64,000 bases of DNA from Clostridium_AD estertheticum_D (GCF_018861295.1 NZ_JAHLDM010000010.1:1-64000); one strand, 5' to 3'. Shown: positions 16,032 through 26,005, counted from the first letter of the stretch. Notes: generated by a model not told the origin, from the letters alone. Numbers and translations: made by a program.

Positions 16032-16059
16032 GTGGGAGGATTTTTAATCCGATTACCAC
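16032..16059 (+). promoter_or_regulatory. Candidate L1-binding hairpin before rplK
   Basis: GTGG/CCAC outer stem, GGAT/ATCC inner stem and an asymmetric internal loop (GA opposite GATTA). This resembles the helix-loop-helix that ribosomal protein L1 binds on 23S rRNA and on its own mRNA. A matching element lies at 16521. Inferred autoregulatory site. Confidence 0.6.
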
Positions 16060-16079
16060 AATATAGGAGGTATAAATTC

Positions 16080-16505
16080 ATGGCTAAGAAAATAACAGGG
16101 ATGATAAAACTTCAACTTCCAGCAGGAAAAGCTACTCCGGCACCACCAGTTGGACCAGCACTTGGACAACATGGTGTTAATATTATGGGATTTTGTAAAG
16201 AATTCAATGCGAAAACTGCTGATCAAGCAGGCATGATAATACCAGTAGTTATAACAGTATATCAAGATAGATCTTTTAGTTTTATACTAAAGACTCCACC
16301 AGCAGCTATATTATTAAAGAAAGCAGTTGGTTTAGAAAGCGGTTCTGGTGTTCCAAACAAAACCAAAATTGCTACAGTTTCTAAAGCTAAAGTAAGAGAG
16401 ATAGCAGAACTCAAGATGCCAGATTTAAATGCAGCATCAATTGAATCTGCTATGAGTATGATAGCTGGAACAGCAAGAAGTATGGGAATAGTTGTAGAAG
16501 AATAA
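16080..16505 (+). CDS. rplK: 50S ribosomal protein L11
   Basis: A 141-aa protein of the GTPase-associated centre, and the site of RelA stimulation and thiostrepton action. The N-terminal domain has GKATPAPPVGPALGQHGVNI and the C-terminal rRNA-binding domain KTPPAAILLKKA. ATG 16080 follows ATAGGAGGT; the 16 extra in-frame codons upstream (from 16032) cover the hairpin and are not translated. Confidence 0.97.
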   Translation: MAKKITGMIKLQLPAGKATPAPPVGPALGQHGVNIMGFCKEFNAKTADQAGMIIPVVITVYQDRSFSFILKTPPAAILLKKAVGLESGSGVPNKTKIATVSKAKVREIAELKMPDLNAASIESAMSMIAGTARSMGIVVEE

Positions 16506-16520
16506 TTTTGAATTAATTAC

Positions 16521-16547
16521 GTGGGAGGTAAAAACCGTTATTACCAC
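16521..16547 (+). promoter_or_regulatory. Candidate L1-binding hairpin before rplA
   Basis: GTGG/CCAC outer stem, GGT/ACC inner stem and internal loop GA opposite GTTATTA: the same design as 16032-16059 with different inner bases. Inferred L1 autoregulatory site immediately upstream of the rplA RBS. Confidence 0.6.
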
Positions 16548-16563
16548 GAAGGAGGATACTATT

Positions 16564-17253
16564 ATGGGAAAAAATTACAAAGAAAGCGCTAAACTTATAG
16601 ATAAAAGTGCTTTATATACACCAAAAGAAACTATGGACCTTGTAGTAAAAACATCTAAGGCTAAATTCGATGAAACAATAGAGCTTGCTATAAGTCTTGG
16701 TGTTGATCCAAGACATGCAGATCAACAAGTTAGAGGTGCAGTAGTACTTCCTTATGGAACAGGCAAAAGTGTTAAAGTCCTAGTTTTTGCTAAAGGTGAT
16801 AAAGCTAAAGAAGCAGAACTTGCAGGAGCAGATTTTGTTGGAACTGATGAATTAGTTGATAAAATTCAAAAGGAAAATTGGTTTGGATTTGATATAGTTG
16901 TTGCTACTCCAGATATGATGGGTGTTGTTGGTAAATTGGGTAGAGTGTTAGGACCTAAAGGTTTAATGCCAAATCCAAAATCAGGAACAGTTACATTTGA
17001 TGTTACTAAAGCAATAAATGAAATCAAAGCTGGTAAAGTTGAGTATAGAGTTGATAAAACTTCTATAATTCATGTAGCTATTGGAAAAAAATCTTTTGGA
17101 GCTGAAAAATTAATTGCTAACTTTCATGCATTAATGGAAGCAGTAGTTAAAGCTAAACCATCAGCAGCTAAAGGACAATATTTAAAATCAGTATCAGTTT
17201 CAAGTACTATGGGACCTGGAATAAAAGTAAATCAGGCTAAAGTGTTAGATTAG
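16564..17253 (+). CDS. rplA: 50S ribosomal protein L1
   Basis: A 229-aa protein of the L1 stalk, involved in E-site tRNA release. The signature MGVVGKLGRVLGPKGLMPNP is near residue 120, with GTVTFDVTKAINEIKAGKVEYRVDK-type sequence after it. RBS GAAGGAGGA. Proteins of this family repress their own mRNA; two matching hairpins flank rplK (16032 and 16521). The transcript probably ends before the L10 promoter, 3 bp downstream. Confidence 0.97.
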   Translation: MGKNYKESAKLIDKSALYTPKETMDLVVKTSKAKFDETIELAISLGVDPRHADQQVRGAVVLPYGTGKSVKVLVFAKGDKAKEAELAGADFVGTDELVDKIQKENWFGFDIVVATPDMMGVVGKLGRVLGPKGLMPNPKSGTVTFDVTKAINEIKAGKVEYRVDKTSIIHVAIGKKSFGAEKLIANFHALMEAVVKAKPSAAKGQYLKSVSVSSTMGPGIKVNQAKVLD

Positions 17254-17255
17254 TA

Positions 17256-17284
17256 TAGACAAATAGGCTTAAACATGGTATGAT
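17256..17284 (+). promoter_or_regulatory. rplJL promoter
   Basis: TAGACA (17256-17261), a 17-nt spacer, TATGAT (17279-17284) preceded by TGG, an extended -10. Confidence 0.75.
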
Positions 17285-17307
17285 TTTTAAAGTAAAATAA
17301 ATGATAT

Positions 17308-17424
17308 TCCGTAGATAGTAGGTGCGAAAGCGTAAAAGACAACATACCTACCGAGGATTCCAATAAATGTGCTTGTGTACAGATATTAGGTCTCTTCGTG
17401 TCTACGGAGAGATTTTAATTTTCT
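17308..17424 (+). promoter_or_regulatory. L10 leader (autoregulatory, with attenuator)
   Basis: This matches the known Firmicute L10 leader: CCGTAGATAGTAGGTGCGAA, then ACATACCTACCGAGG (AGTAGGT pairing ACCTACC). A terminator stem TCTCTTCGT / ACGGAGAGA (17391-17412) with TTTTAATTTT follows. CCGTAGA (17309-) can alternatively pair with TCTACGG (17401-), giving mutually exclusive folds. Binding of the L10(L12)4 complex is expected to favour termination. Confidence 0.85.
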
Positions 17425-17462
17425 TATAAAGCAGTTAAAAACTGTTAGGAGGTGGATACACA

Positions 17463-17963
17463 GTGTTAAGCAATAATAGACAAGTAAAAGAAGTAAAAGT
17501 GGCAGAAATAAAAGAAAAATTAGCAAAAGCTAAAGGTGTAGTACTTAGTCAGTATCAAGGTCTTAATGTAGAAGAAGATACAGAGCTAAGAAAAAACCTT
17601 AGAGAAGTTGGGGTAGAATATAAAGTATATAAAAACACTTTAGTTATTCTAGCGGCTAAGGAATTAGGAATTGAAGGTATAGATACTTATCTACAAGGAT
17701 CTATTTCATTAGCATTTGGATATGAAGATGCAACTGTTGCAGCTAGAGTTTTAAAGGATTTTGCAAAAACTCATAAGAAATTAGAGCTTAAAGCAGCTTT
17801 AATCGAAGGCAAAATATTCGACAGCGCAGAAGTTAACGCGCTTGCATCAATACCATCAAGAGATGTTCTTATTGCAAAATTACTTGGAAGCTTCAAGGCT
17901 CCATTATCAAATCTTGCATACTTATTGAACTCAATTAAAGAGCAAAAGGAATCAGCACAATAA
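17463..17963 (+). CDS. rplJ: 50S ribosomal protein L10
   Basis: A 166-aa base of the L7/L12 stalk. The N-terminal rRNA-binding domain has KEKLAKAKGVVLSQYQGLN and VYKNTLVILAA; the C-terminal helix that holds L12 dimers ends the protein. The GTG start follows TTAGGAGGTGG. It is encoded behind the L10 leader and cotranscribed with rplL. Confidence 0.96.
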   Translation: MLSNNRQVKEVKVAEIKEKLAKAKGVVLSQYQGLNVEEDTELRKNLREVGVEYKVYKNTLVILAAKELGIEGIDTYLQGSISLAFGYEDATVAARVLKDFAKTHKKLELKAALIEGKIFDSAEVNALASIPSRDVLIAKLLGSFKAPLSNLAYLLNSIKEQKESAQ

Positions 17964-18103
17964 TATTTTAAATATTATGTGAAGGTACATAGCTAATTAA
18001 TTTAATTGTTTCAAATTATACCTTCTATGAAGGTGATTATGCCTTGTTTATAGGCAAATACAAATATATATATACATGAAAAAAATTCGGAGGTGCATTT
18101 ATA

Positions 18104-18463
18104 ATGACAAGAGAAGATATTATTCAAGCTATAAAAGATATGAGTGTTTTAGAATTAAATGAACTAGTAAAAACTTGCGAAGAGGAATTTGGCGTAAGTG
18201 CTTCAGCACCAGTTGCTGCTGCAGGAGCTGCTACAGCTGTCGCTGAAGAAAAAACTGAATTTGACGTAATTTTAAAAGCTGTAGGACCTAACAAAATTAA
18301 AGTTATTAAAGTTGTTAGAGAATTAACTGGATTAGGACTTAAAGAAGCTAAAGATATAGTTGATGGAGCTCCAAAAACTATAAAAGAAGCTGTAAGTAAA
18401 GATGATGCTGCTGCAATGAAAGCTAAACTTGAAGAAGTTGGCGGCGAAGCAGAAGTAAAATAA
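18104..18463 (+). CDS. rplL: 50S ribosomal protein L7/L12
   Basis: A 119-aa stalk protein that recruits translational GTPases. The N-terminal dimerisation domain is followed by an Ala-rich hinge (about 34-50) and the C-terminal domain (EFDVILKAVGPNKIKVIKVVRE, GLGLKEAKDIVDGAPKTIKE). RBS GGAGGTG. The 140-nt gap after rplJ contains paired arms GAAGGTA / TACCTTC and GCCT / AGGC that may tune L12 excess. A terminator follows. Confidence 0.97.
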   Translation: MTREDIIQAIKDMSVLELNELVKTCEEEFGVSASAPVAAAGAATAVAEEKTEFDVILKAVGPNKIKVIKVVRELTGLGLKEAKDIVDGAPKTIKEAVSKDDAAAMKAKLEEVGGEAEVK

Positions 18464-18479
18464 TTTTATTATAAAACAA

Positions 18480-18509
18480 GGGTACTTTTATATAAGAGTG
18501 CCCTTTTTT
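18480..18509 (+). terminator. Terminator after rplL
   Basis: GGGTACTTTTAT pairs with ATAAGAGTGCCC and is followed by TTTTTT. Confidence 0.85.
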
Positions 18510-18520
18510 AAAATGTTATG

Positions 18521-18549
18521 TTGACATAGAATTATAATTATGATAATAT
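18521..18549 (+). promoter_or_regulatory. rpoBC promoter
   Basis: TTGACA (18521-18526), a 17-nt spacer, TAATAT (18544-18549) preceded by TGA (extended -10). It leaves a leader of about 170 nt before rpoB with no clear attenuator. Confidence 0.75.
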
Positions 18550-18726
18550 TGCGTAATGTAAGAAAACTAGTAATTTTATATTAAAATAAATGTAATTATT
18601 GGTTATTGTGAATTAAATTAACAAATAAGGTTATAATAATATGATAAGTGTCTGAATCCAGAAGCATAAGGTCCTAATGGAAAGTGTGTTTTTGGTTATT
18701 TTAGTTTATACAAGGGGTGAAAGCTG

Positions 18727-21700
18727 ATGGTACATCCTGTCCAACTAGGTAAGAGAACAAGAATGAGTTTTTCAAAGATTGCAGAAGTAACTGATATGCC
18801 AAATTTAATTGAAATACAGTTAGATTCTTATGATTGGTTTTTGAAAGAGGGACTTCAAGAAGTTTTTGATGATATAAATCCTATTCAAGATTACACGGGA
18901 AATCTTGTTCTAGAGTTCGTAGGATACAAACTTGATATAGAAAATATTAAGTATACTGAAGAACAATGTAAAGAAAGAGATACAACTTACGCAGCGCCTT
19001 TAAAAGTTAAGGTTAGATTGCGTAATAATGAAACAGGTGAAATCAAGGAGCAAGAAGTCTTTATGGGAGATTTCCCACTGATGACACCACAAGGAACATT
19101 TGTTATTAACGGAGCAGAAAGAGTTATAGTAAGTCAATTGGTTAGATCACCAGGGGTTTACTACAATTATTCGGTTGATAAAACAGGCAAGAAACTATAC
19201 TCTGCTACTGTAATTCCAAACAGAGGAGCATGGCTAGAGTATGAAACAGATTCTAATGATATCGTATATATTAGAATTGACAAGACTAGAAAACTGCCAA
19301 TAAGTATCTTAGCAAGAGCTATGATGGATAATGGTAGTGATTTAGACTTACATCAATTATTGGGTGAAGAAGAAAGATTAAAGGCAACAATAGAAAAAGA
19401 CAATACTAAAACAAGAGAAGAAGCTTTGATAGAAATATATAAGAGATTAAGACCAGGTGAACCACCTACAGTAGATAGCGCTGTATCTCTTATTGATTCA
19501 TTATTCTTTGATGCGAAGAGATACGATTTGTCAAGAGTTGGTAGATATAAATTCAATAAAAAATTATCAATTAATCACAGAATCGCAAATCAAATCGCTG
19601 CTGAGAATATTGTCAACCCTACAACTGGTGAAGTTATAGTCGAAAAAGATCAAAAAATAGATAGAGAAACAGCTTTAGAAATTCAAAATCTAGGAATTAA
19701 TGTAGTAGATCTTCAAGTTGAGGATAAAGTAATAAGAGTTATAGGAAATAATTTTGTTAATCTTAATAAAGTAGTTAACTTTGATATTTCTGACCTTAAT
19801 ATTAGGGAAATGGTTCATTATCCAACATTAAAAGAAATACTAGATAATTATAGTGATGAAGAAGAGATTAAAGAGCAAATAAAAGCAAATAAAACTAGAT
19901 TGATACCAAAACATATAATTAAAGATGATATGTATGCTACAGTGAGCTACGAGTTAGGACTAACTTACGATATCGGTTATATTGATGATATTGATCATTT
20001 AGGAAATAGACGAATTAGATCTGTAGGGGAACTTTTACAGAATCAATTTAGAATAGGATTATCTAGAATGGAAAGAGTTGTTAAGGAAAGAATGACAATT
20101 CAAGACCAAGAAGGAATTACTCCTCAAGCACTTATAAACATAAGACCAGTAGCGGCAGCTATAAAAGAATTTTTTGGAAGTTCTCAACTTTCTCAATTCA
20201 TGGATCAAACAAATCCATTATCAGAACTTACAAACAAAAGAAGATTATCTGCACTAGGACCAGGTGGGCTTTCTAGAGAGCGAGCTGGCTTTGAAGTTAG
20301 AGACGTTCATTACTCGCATTATGGTAGAATGTGTCCAATAGAGACGCCAGAAGGACCAAATATAGGACTTATTAATTCACTTGCAAGTTACGCTAAGGTA
20401 AATGAATATGGATTTATCGAAACACCATATAGACTTATAGATAAGAAAACATCAATAGTTACTGACAAGATTGTTTATATGACTGCAGATGAAGAAGATT
20501 CATATCTAGTAGCACAAGCAAGTGAACCAATTAGTGAAGATGGTACTTTTGTAGATGATAAGGTAACTGTAAGAAAGACAACAGAAATAATGATCGTTCC
20601 CAAAAATGAAGTTGATTTAATGGATATATCACCAAGACAGATAGTTTCTGTTGCAACTGCTATGATTCCATTTCTTGAAAATGATGATGCAAGTCGTGCA
20701 CTTATGGGTTCGAACATGCAGCGTCAAGCAGTGCCATTATTAAAGTCACAATCTCCAATTGTAGCTACTGGAATAGAATATAGAGCTGCAGTAGATTCTG
20801 GTGTTCTTCCGAAAGCTAGAAATGCCGGCATAGTTGAGTACGTAAGTGCTAACGAGATTAAAGTAAGAAGAGATTCAGATAGTGGACTCGATGTTTATAA
20901 AATTCTTAAGTTTAAAAGATCCAATCAGGGTACATGTATAAATCAGAAACCTATAGTTAATAAAGGAGAAAAAGTTGAAGTAAACTCTGTTTTAGCAGAT
21001 GGCCCTTCAACAGATCTTGGAGAAATAGCTTTAGGTAAGAACATCCGTATTGGGTTTGTAACTTGGGAAGGTTATAATTATGAGGATGCAATGCTAATAT
21101 CTGAAGAACTTGTTCGTGATGATATATTTACTTCAGTTCATATTGAAGAATACGAATCAGAAGCAAGAGATACTAAGCTTGGACCTGAAGAAATAACTAG
21201 AGACATCCCAAATGTTGGAGAAGATGCACTTAAAGACATAGATGAGGGTGGAATAATAAGAATTGGTGCTGAGATAAGATCTGGAGATATCCTTGTTGGA
21301 AAAGTAACCCCTAAAGGAGAAACAGAGCTTACCGCAGAGGAGAGATTATTAAGAGCAATATTTGGTGAAAAAGCAAGAGAAGTAAGAGATACATCACTTA
21401 GGGTACCTCATGGCGAGGCTGGAATAATAGTCGACGTTAAGGTATTCACTAGAGAAAATGGTGATGAACTTCCACCAGGTGTAAATGAACTAGTTAGATG
21501 TTATATAGCTCAAAAAAGAAAGATATCTGTCGGCGATAAGATGGCAGGAAGACATGGTAATAAAGGAGTTATCTCAAGAGTATTACCAGTGGAAGATATG
21601 CCATTTTTACCAGATGGAAGACCGCTTCAAATATGCTTAAATCCACTAGGAGTTCCTTCTCGTATGAATATAGGTCAAGTACTTGAGGTTCATCTAGGTT

Positions 21701-22440
21701 GGGCAGCTAGTGAATTAGGTTGGCACATTGCAACTCCAGTATTTGATGGTGCACAAGAGGAAGAAATTGAAGCGTGCTTGATAAAAGCAGGATATGATGC
21801 AGATGGAAAAACTGATTTATATGATGGGCGTACAGGAGAAGCACTTGATAGCAGAGTTACTGTTGGATATATGTATATCTTGAAATTACATCATCTAGTA
21901 GATGATAAAATACATGCTAGATCTACAGGACCATATTCTCTAGTAACACAGCAACCATTAGGTGGTAAAGCACAGTTTGGTGGCCAAAGATTTGGAGAAA
22001 TGGAAGTTTGGGCACTGGAAGCTTATGGTTCAGCTCACACGTTGCAAGAGATTCTAACAGTTAAATCTGATGATGTTGTAGGTAGAGTTAAAACATATGA
22101 AGCAATTGTTAAGGGTGAAAATATCCCAGAACCAGGTGTGCCTGAATCGTTTAAAGTTCTTATAAAAGAACTGCAAGCCTTGTGTCTTAATGTTAAAGTT
22201 CTTACTGATGATAGGGAAGAAATTAAAATTAAAGAGTCAGTAGACGATGAAATGGAAGAATTAAATCTAAATGTTAACATAGAAGGTTCAGAAGATGTAG
22301 TGCCTGAATCGCCAACTGAAGAGTACGTTGAACTTATTGATGAAGATGAAGAAGTAGATGTTGATATAAATTATGATGAAGTACCATTAGAAGATTTTGG
22401 TGAAGATTTAGAATTGAATGATTTTAATGATGAACATTAA
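18727..22440 (+). CDS. rpoB: RNA polymerase beta subunit
   Basis: A 1237-aa core subunit. It has the beta lobes, the rifampicin region (GSSQLSQFMDQTNPLSEL near residue 485), then GPGGLSRERAGFEVRDVHYSH, the active-site part KMAGRHGNKGVIS, and the C-terminal clamp segment MEVWALEAYGSAHTLQEILT. An acidic tail of about 70 residues (EDVVPESPTEEYVEL..., ending ELNDFNDEH) extends the C-terminus, common in clostridia. Residue 503, which aligns with E. coli His526, is Asn (codon AAC, 20233-20235). ATG follows GGGGTGAAAG. rpoC follows 20 nt later. Confidence 0.98.
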   Translation: MVHPVQLGKRTRMSFSKIAEVTDMPNLIEIQLDSYDWFLKEGLQEVFDDINPIQDYTGNLVLEFVGYKLDIENIKYTEEQCKERDTTYAAPLKVKVRLRNNETGEIKEQEVFMGDFPLMTPQGTFVINGAERVIVSQLVRSPGVYYNYSVDKTGKKLYSATVIPNRGAWLEYETDSNDIVYIRIDKTRKLPISILARAMMDNGSDLDLHQLLGEEERLKATIEKDNTKTREEALIEIYKRLRPGEPPTVDSAVSLIDSLFFDAKRYDLSRVGRYKFNKKLSINHRIANQIAAENIVNPTTGEVIVEKDQKIDRETALEIQNLGINVVDLQVEDKVIRVIGNNFVNLNKVVNFDISDLNIREMVHYPTLKEILDNYSDEEEIKEQIKANKTRLIPKHIIKDDMYATVSYELGLTYDIGYIDDIDHLGNRRIRSVGELLQNQFRIGLSRMERVVKERMTIQDQEGITPQALINIRPVAAAIKEFFGSSQLSQFMDQTNPLSELTNKRRLSALGPGGLSRERAGFEVRDVHYSHYGRMCPIETPEGPNIGLINSLASYAKVNEYGFIETPYRLIDKKTSIVTDKIVYMTADEEDSYLVAQASEPISEDGTFVDDKVTVRKTTEIMIVPKNEVDLMDISPRQIVSVATAMIPFLENDDASRALMGSNMQRQAVPLLKSQSPIVATGIEYRAAVDSGVLPKARNAGIVEYVSANEIKVRRDSDSGLDVYKILKFKRSNQGTCINQKPIVNKGEKVEVNSVLADGPSTDLGEIALGKNIRIGFVTWEGYNYEDAMLISEELVRDDIFTSVHIEEYESEARDTKLGPEEITRDIPNVGEDALKDIDEGGIIRIGAEIRSGDILVGKVTPKGETELTAEERLLRAIFGEKAREVRDTSLRVPHGEAGIIVDVKVFTRENGDELPPGVNELVRCYIAQKRKISVGDKMAGRHGNKGVISRVLPVEDMPFLPDGRPLQICLNPLGVPSRMNIGQVLEVHLGWAASELGWHIATPVFDGAQEEEIEACLIKAGYDADGKTDLYDGRTGEALDSRVTVGYMYILKLHHLVDDKIHARSTGPYSLVTQQPLGGKAQFGGQRFGEMEVWALEAYGSAHTLQEILTVKSDDVVGRVKTYEAIVKGENIPEPGVPESFKVLIKELQALCLNVKVLTDDREEIKIKESVDDEMEELNLNVNIEGSEDVVPESPTEEYVELIDEDEEVDVDINYDEVPLEDFGEDLELNDFNDEH

Positions 22441-22460
22441 TATGAAGGGAGGCTGGACCC

Positions 22461-25400
22461 TTGTTTGAATTTAATAATTTTGATGCTATTCAAATAGGAT
22501 TAGCATCACCGGAACAAATTAGAGAATGGTCGAAAGGTGAAGTAAAAAAACCTGAGACTATAAACTATAGAACTTTAAAACCTGAAAGAGATGGACTTTT
22601 TTGCGAGCGCATATTTGGACCAATAAAAGATTGGGAATGTCACTGCGGAAAATACAAGAGAGTAAGATATAAGGGAATAGTTTGTGATAGATGTGGTGTT
22701 GAAGTTACAAAATCAAAAGTAAGACGTGAAAGAATGGGGCATATAGAACTTGCTGCTCCAGTATCTCACATTTGGTATTTTAAAGGAATACCATCTCGTA
22801 TGGGACTTATTTTAGATATGTCACCTAGATCACTAGAAAAAATTCTTTATTTTGCTTCTTATGTAGTATTGGATCCAAAAGAAACATCACTACTAAGAAA
22901 GCAAATCCTTAGTGAAAAAGAATATAGAGAAGCTATTGATAAATTTGGAAATGATAGCTTTGTTGCTGGTATGGGTGCAGAATCTGTTAAAGTACTTCTA
23001 CAAGGTATAAACTTAGAGGAACTATCTAAGGAATTAAAAGAAGACTTAAAAACAAGTACCGGACAAAAAAGAATTAGAAGTATAAGAAGGCTGGATGTAT
23101 CAGAGTCATTTAGAAAATCTAAAAACAAGCCTGAGTGGATTATAATTGATGTCATCCCTGTAATACCACCTGATTTAAGGCCAATGGTTCAATTGGATGG
23201 GGGAAGATTTGCTACTTCTGATTTGAATGATTTATATAGAAGAGTAATAAACAGGAATAATAGACTTAAAAAGCTTTTAGATTTGGGAGCTCCAGACATA
23301 ATCGTTAGAAATGAAAAAAGAATGCTTCAAGAAGCTGTAGATGCATTAATTGATAATGGAAGACGTGGAAGACCAGTTACAGGACCAGGTAATAGGCCTT
23401 TAAAATCTTTATCTGATATGTTAAAAGGTAAACAAGGAAGATTTAGACAAAATCTACTTGGAAAACGTGTTGATTATTCTGGACGTTCGGTTATAGTTGT
23501 TGGACCAGAACTTCAAATGTATCAATGTGGACTTCCAAAGGAAATGGCTTTAGAACTATTTAAGCCTTTTGTTATGAAAAAGCTAGTTGGTAGTGGAGTT
23601 GCTCATAATATTAAGAGTGCTAAGAGAATGGTTGAGAGGGTTATGCCTCAAGTATGGGATGTATTAGAAGAAGTAATAGCTGATCATCCGGTATTATTAA
23701 ATCGTGCACCTACATTGCATAGACTTGGAATTCAAGCTTTCCAACCTATATTAGTAGAGGGTAGGGCTATTAAGCTACATCCACTTGTATGTACAGCATA
23801 TAACGCTGACTTTGATGGAGATCAAATGGCGGTACATGTACCATTATCTGTTGAAGCCCAAGCTGAAGCAAGGTTCTTAATGCTTGCAGCTCACAATATA
23901 ATGAAACCGTCAGATGGTAAACCAGTTTGTGTACCTACTCAAGATATGGTTTTAGGAGCTTACTACTTAACTATTGATAAAGATGGTGCAAAAGGTGAGG
24001 GAAGAGCATTCTCATCACCAGATGAAGTAATGATGGCATATCAAGTAAAGGATATTGCTATTCATGCAAAAATTAAAGTTAAGGTATCTGGCGTTGTTAA
24101 TGGCATTAGTGTAACTTCTGTTATAGAAACTACACCAGGAAAATTAATATTTAATGAAACTATACCTCAAGATTTAGGATTTATTGATAGAAGTATTCCT
24201 GGCAATGAACTTAACTGTGAAATAGATTTCTTAGTAAGTAAAAAGAATCTTGGTAGCATTATTGATAAATGTTACTTAAAATATGGTCCTTCAGAAACTT
24301 CTAAGATGTTAGATAAGATAAAGGCCAAAGGATATCATTACTCAACAATTGGAGCAATTACTGTTGCTACATCTGATATGCAAGTTCCAGAAGCTAAAAA
24401 AGAATTGTTAAGAGATGCTGATGAAACTGTAAATAAGATTGAGAAAATGTATAGACGAGGATTTATATCTGAGGAAGAAAGATACCAAAGAGTAATAGAA
24501 AAATGGACTAAGACCACAGAAGATGTAGCAAATGCATTAATGGATAGTTTGGATAAATTTAATCCAATATTCATGATGGCAGATTCAGGGGCCAGAGGGT
24601 CTAAGAGTCAGATTAAACAATTGGCTGGTATGAGAGGTCTGATGGCTAATCCATCAGGTAAGATAATAGAGTTACCAATTAGAGCGTCATTTAGAGATGG
24701 ACTAACCGTATTAGAGTATTTCATCTCAACACATGGAGCTAGAAAAGGTAATGCAGATACAGCACTTAAGACTGCCGATTCAGGTTATCTAACAAGAAGA
24801 CTTGTTGATGTATGTCAAGATGTTATAGTAAGGCACGAAGATTGTGGAACAAACGAAGGTTTTGAGGTTTCAGAGATTTGTGATGGTAGTGAGGTAATTG
24901 AACAATTAGTTGAAAGATTAACTGGGAGATATTCTGCTGAAGATATTATTCATCCAAAGACAGGCAAAGTAATAGTTCCTAAGGGTGAATATATGGACAT
25001 AAATTTAGCACAAGAAGTTCAAAATTCTGGTGTTAAAAAAGTTATGATTAGATCGGTATTTACATGTAAGGCTAAAATCGGTGTTTGTGCTAAATGTTAT
25101 GGAATGAATATGGCAACTTCCCAAAAAATAAATATTGGAGAAGCCGTAGGAATAATCGCAGCACAATCTATCGGAGAACCAGGAACACAACTTACAATGA
25201 GAACATTCCATACTGGTGGAGTAGCAGGGTCAGATATTACTCAGGGTCTTCCAAGGGTTGAGGAATTATTTGAAGCTAGAAAACCAAAAGGACTTGCAAT
25301 AGTAAGTGATGTAACTGGTAGCGTTAAAATGGAAGATACTAAGAAAAAGAGAGTTGTAATTGTAATTGGTGATGCAGGAGAAGAATTAAGTTACGATATA

Positions 25401-25994
25401 CCATTTGGTTCAAGATTAAAAGTTGCAAATGGTGATAGAATTGAGGCTGGAGACGAAATAATTGAGGGTTCAGTTAATCCGCATGATATTTTAAGAATCA
25501 AAGGCGTTAATGGAGTTAAAAATTATTTATCATCAGAGGTACAAAAAGTTTATAGACTTCAAGGTGTTGATATTAATGATAAGCATTTAGAGGTTGTTGT
25601 AAGACAGATGACAAGAAAAGTAAAAATTGAGGAATCTGGAGATACTGAACTACTTCCAGGAAATTTAGTTGATATTTTTGCTTTTGAAGATGCTAATTCA
25701 AAAGTTGAATCTGAAGGTGGAGTACCTGCTGTAGGTAAGATATCACTATTAGGTATAACTAAAGCCGCACTTGCAACAGAATCATTCTTGTCAGCAGCGT
25801 CATTCCAGGAGACAACAAGGGTTCTTACTGATGCAGCTATTAAGGGTAAAATTGATCCATTGCTTGGATTAAAAGAAAATGTAATAATTGGAAAATTAAT
25901 ACCTGCAGGTACTGGTATGACAAGATATAGGACTATAAAGATAAATACTGAAGATGAAGTTAAGGTAGAAAGTGAAAATGATTTAGAACTATAA
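22461..25994 (+). CDS. rpoC: RNA polymerase beta-prime subunit
   Basis: A 1177-aa catalytic subunit. The N-terminal zinc motif is CHCGKYKRVRYKGIVCDRCG (residues about 60-79). The active-site loop NADFDGDQMAVH binds catalytic Mg2+, and the bridge helix/trigger loop region includes GARGSKSQIKQLAGMRGLM and AAQSIGEPGTQLTMRTFHTGG. A second zinc site (CxxC in CKAKIGVCAKCYG) is present. The TTG start follows AGGGAGGCTGG. Length fits the Firmicute form, which lacks the large inserts of E. coli. Confidence 0.98.
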   Translation: MFEFNNFDAIQIGLASPEQIREWSKGEVKKPETINYRTLKPERDGLFCERIFGPIKDWECHCGKYKRVRYKGIVCDRCGVEVTKSKVRRERMGHIELAAPVSHIWYFKGIPSRMGLILDMSPRSLEKILYFASYVVLDPKETSLLRKQILSEKEYREAIDKFGNDSFVAGMGAESVKVLLQGINLEELSKELKEDLKTSTGQKRIRSIRRLDVSESFRKSKNKPEWIIIDVIPVIPPDLRPMVQLDGGRFATSDLNDLYRRVINRNNRLKKLLDLGAPDIIVRNEKRMLQEAVDALIDNGRRGRPVTGPGNRPLKSLSDMLKGKQGRFRQNLLGKRVDYSGRSVIVVGPELQMYQCGLPKEMALELFKPFVMKKLVGSGVAHNIKSAKRMVERVMPQVWDVLEEVIADHPVLLNRAPTLHRLGIQAFQPILVEGRAIKLHPLVCTAYNADFDGDQMAVHVPLSVEAQAEARFLMLAAHNIMKPSDGKPVCVPTQDMVLGAYYLTIDKDGAKGEGRAFSSPDEVMMAYQVKDIAIHAKIKVKVSGVVNGISVTSVIETTPGKLIFNETIPQDLGFIDRSIPGNELNCEIDFLVSKKNLGSIIDKCYLKYGPSETSKMLDKIKAKGYHYSTIGAITVATSDMQVPEAKKELLRDADETVNKIEKMYRRGFISEEERYQRVIEKWTKTTEDVANALMDSLDKFNPIFMMADSGARGSKSQIKQLAGMRGLMANPSGKIIELPIRASFRDGLTVLEYFISTHGARKGNADTALKTADSGYLTRRLVDVCQDVIVRHEDCGTNEGFEVSEICDGSEVIEQLVERLTGRYSAEDIIHPKTGKVIVPKGEYMDINLAQEVQNSGVKKVMIRSVFTCKAKIGVCAKCYGMNMATSQKINIGEAVGIIAAQSIGEPGTQLTMRTFHTGGVAGSDITQGLPRVEELFEARKPKGLAIVSDVTGSVKMEDTKKKRVVIVIGDAGEELSYDIPFGSRLKVANGDRIEAGDEIIEGSVNPHDILRIKGVNGVKNYLSSEVQKVYRLQGVDINDKHLEVVVRQMTRKVKIEESGDTELLPGNLVDIFAFEDANSKVESEGGVPAVGKISLLGITKAALATESFLSAASFQETTRVLTDAAIKGKIDPLLGLKENVIIGKLIPAGTGMTRYRTIKINTEDEVKVESENDLEL

Positions 25995-26005
25995 CTTGTA
26001 ACTAG

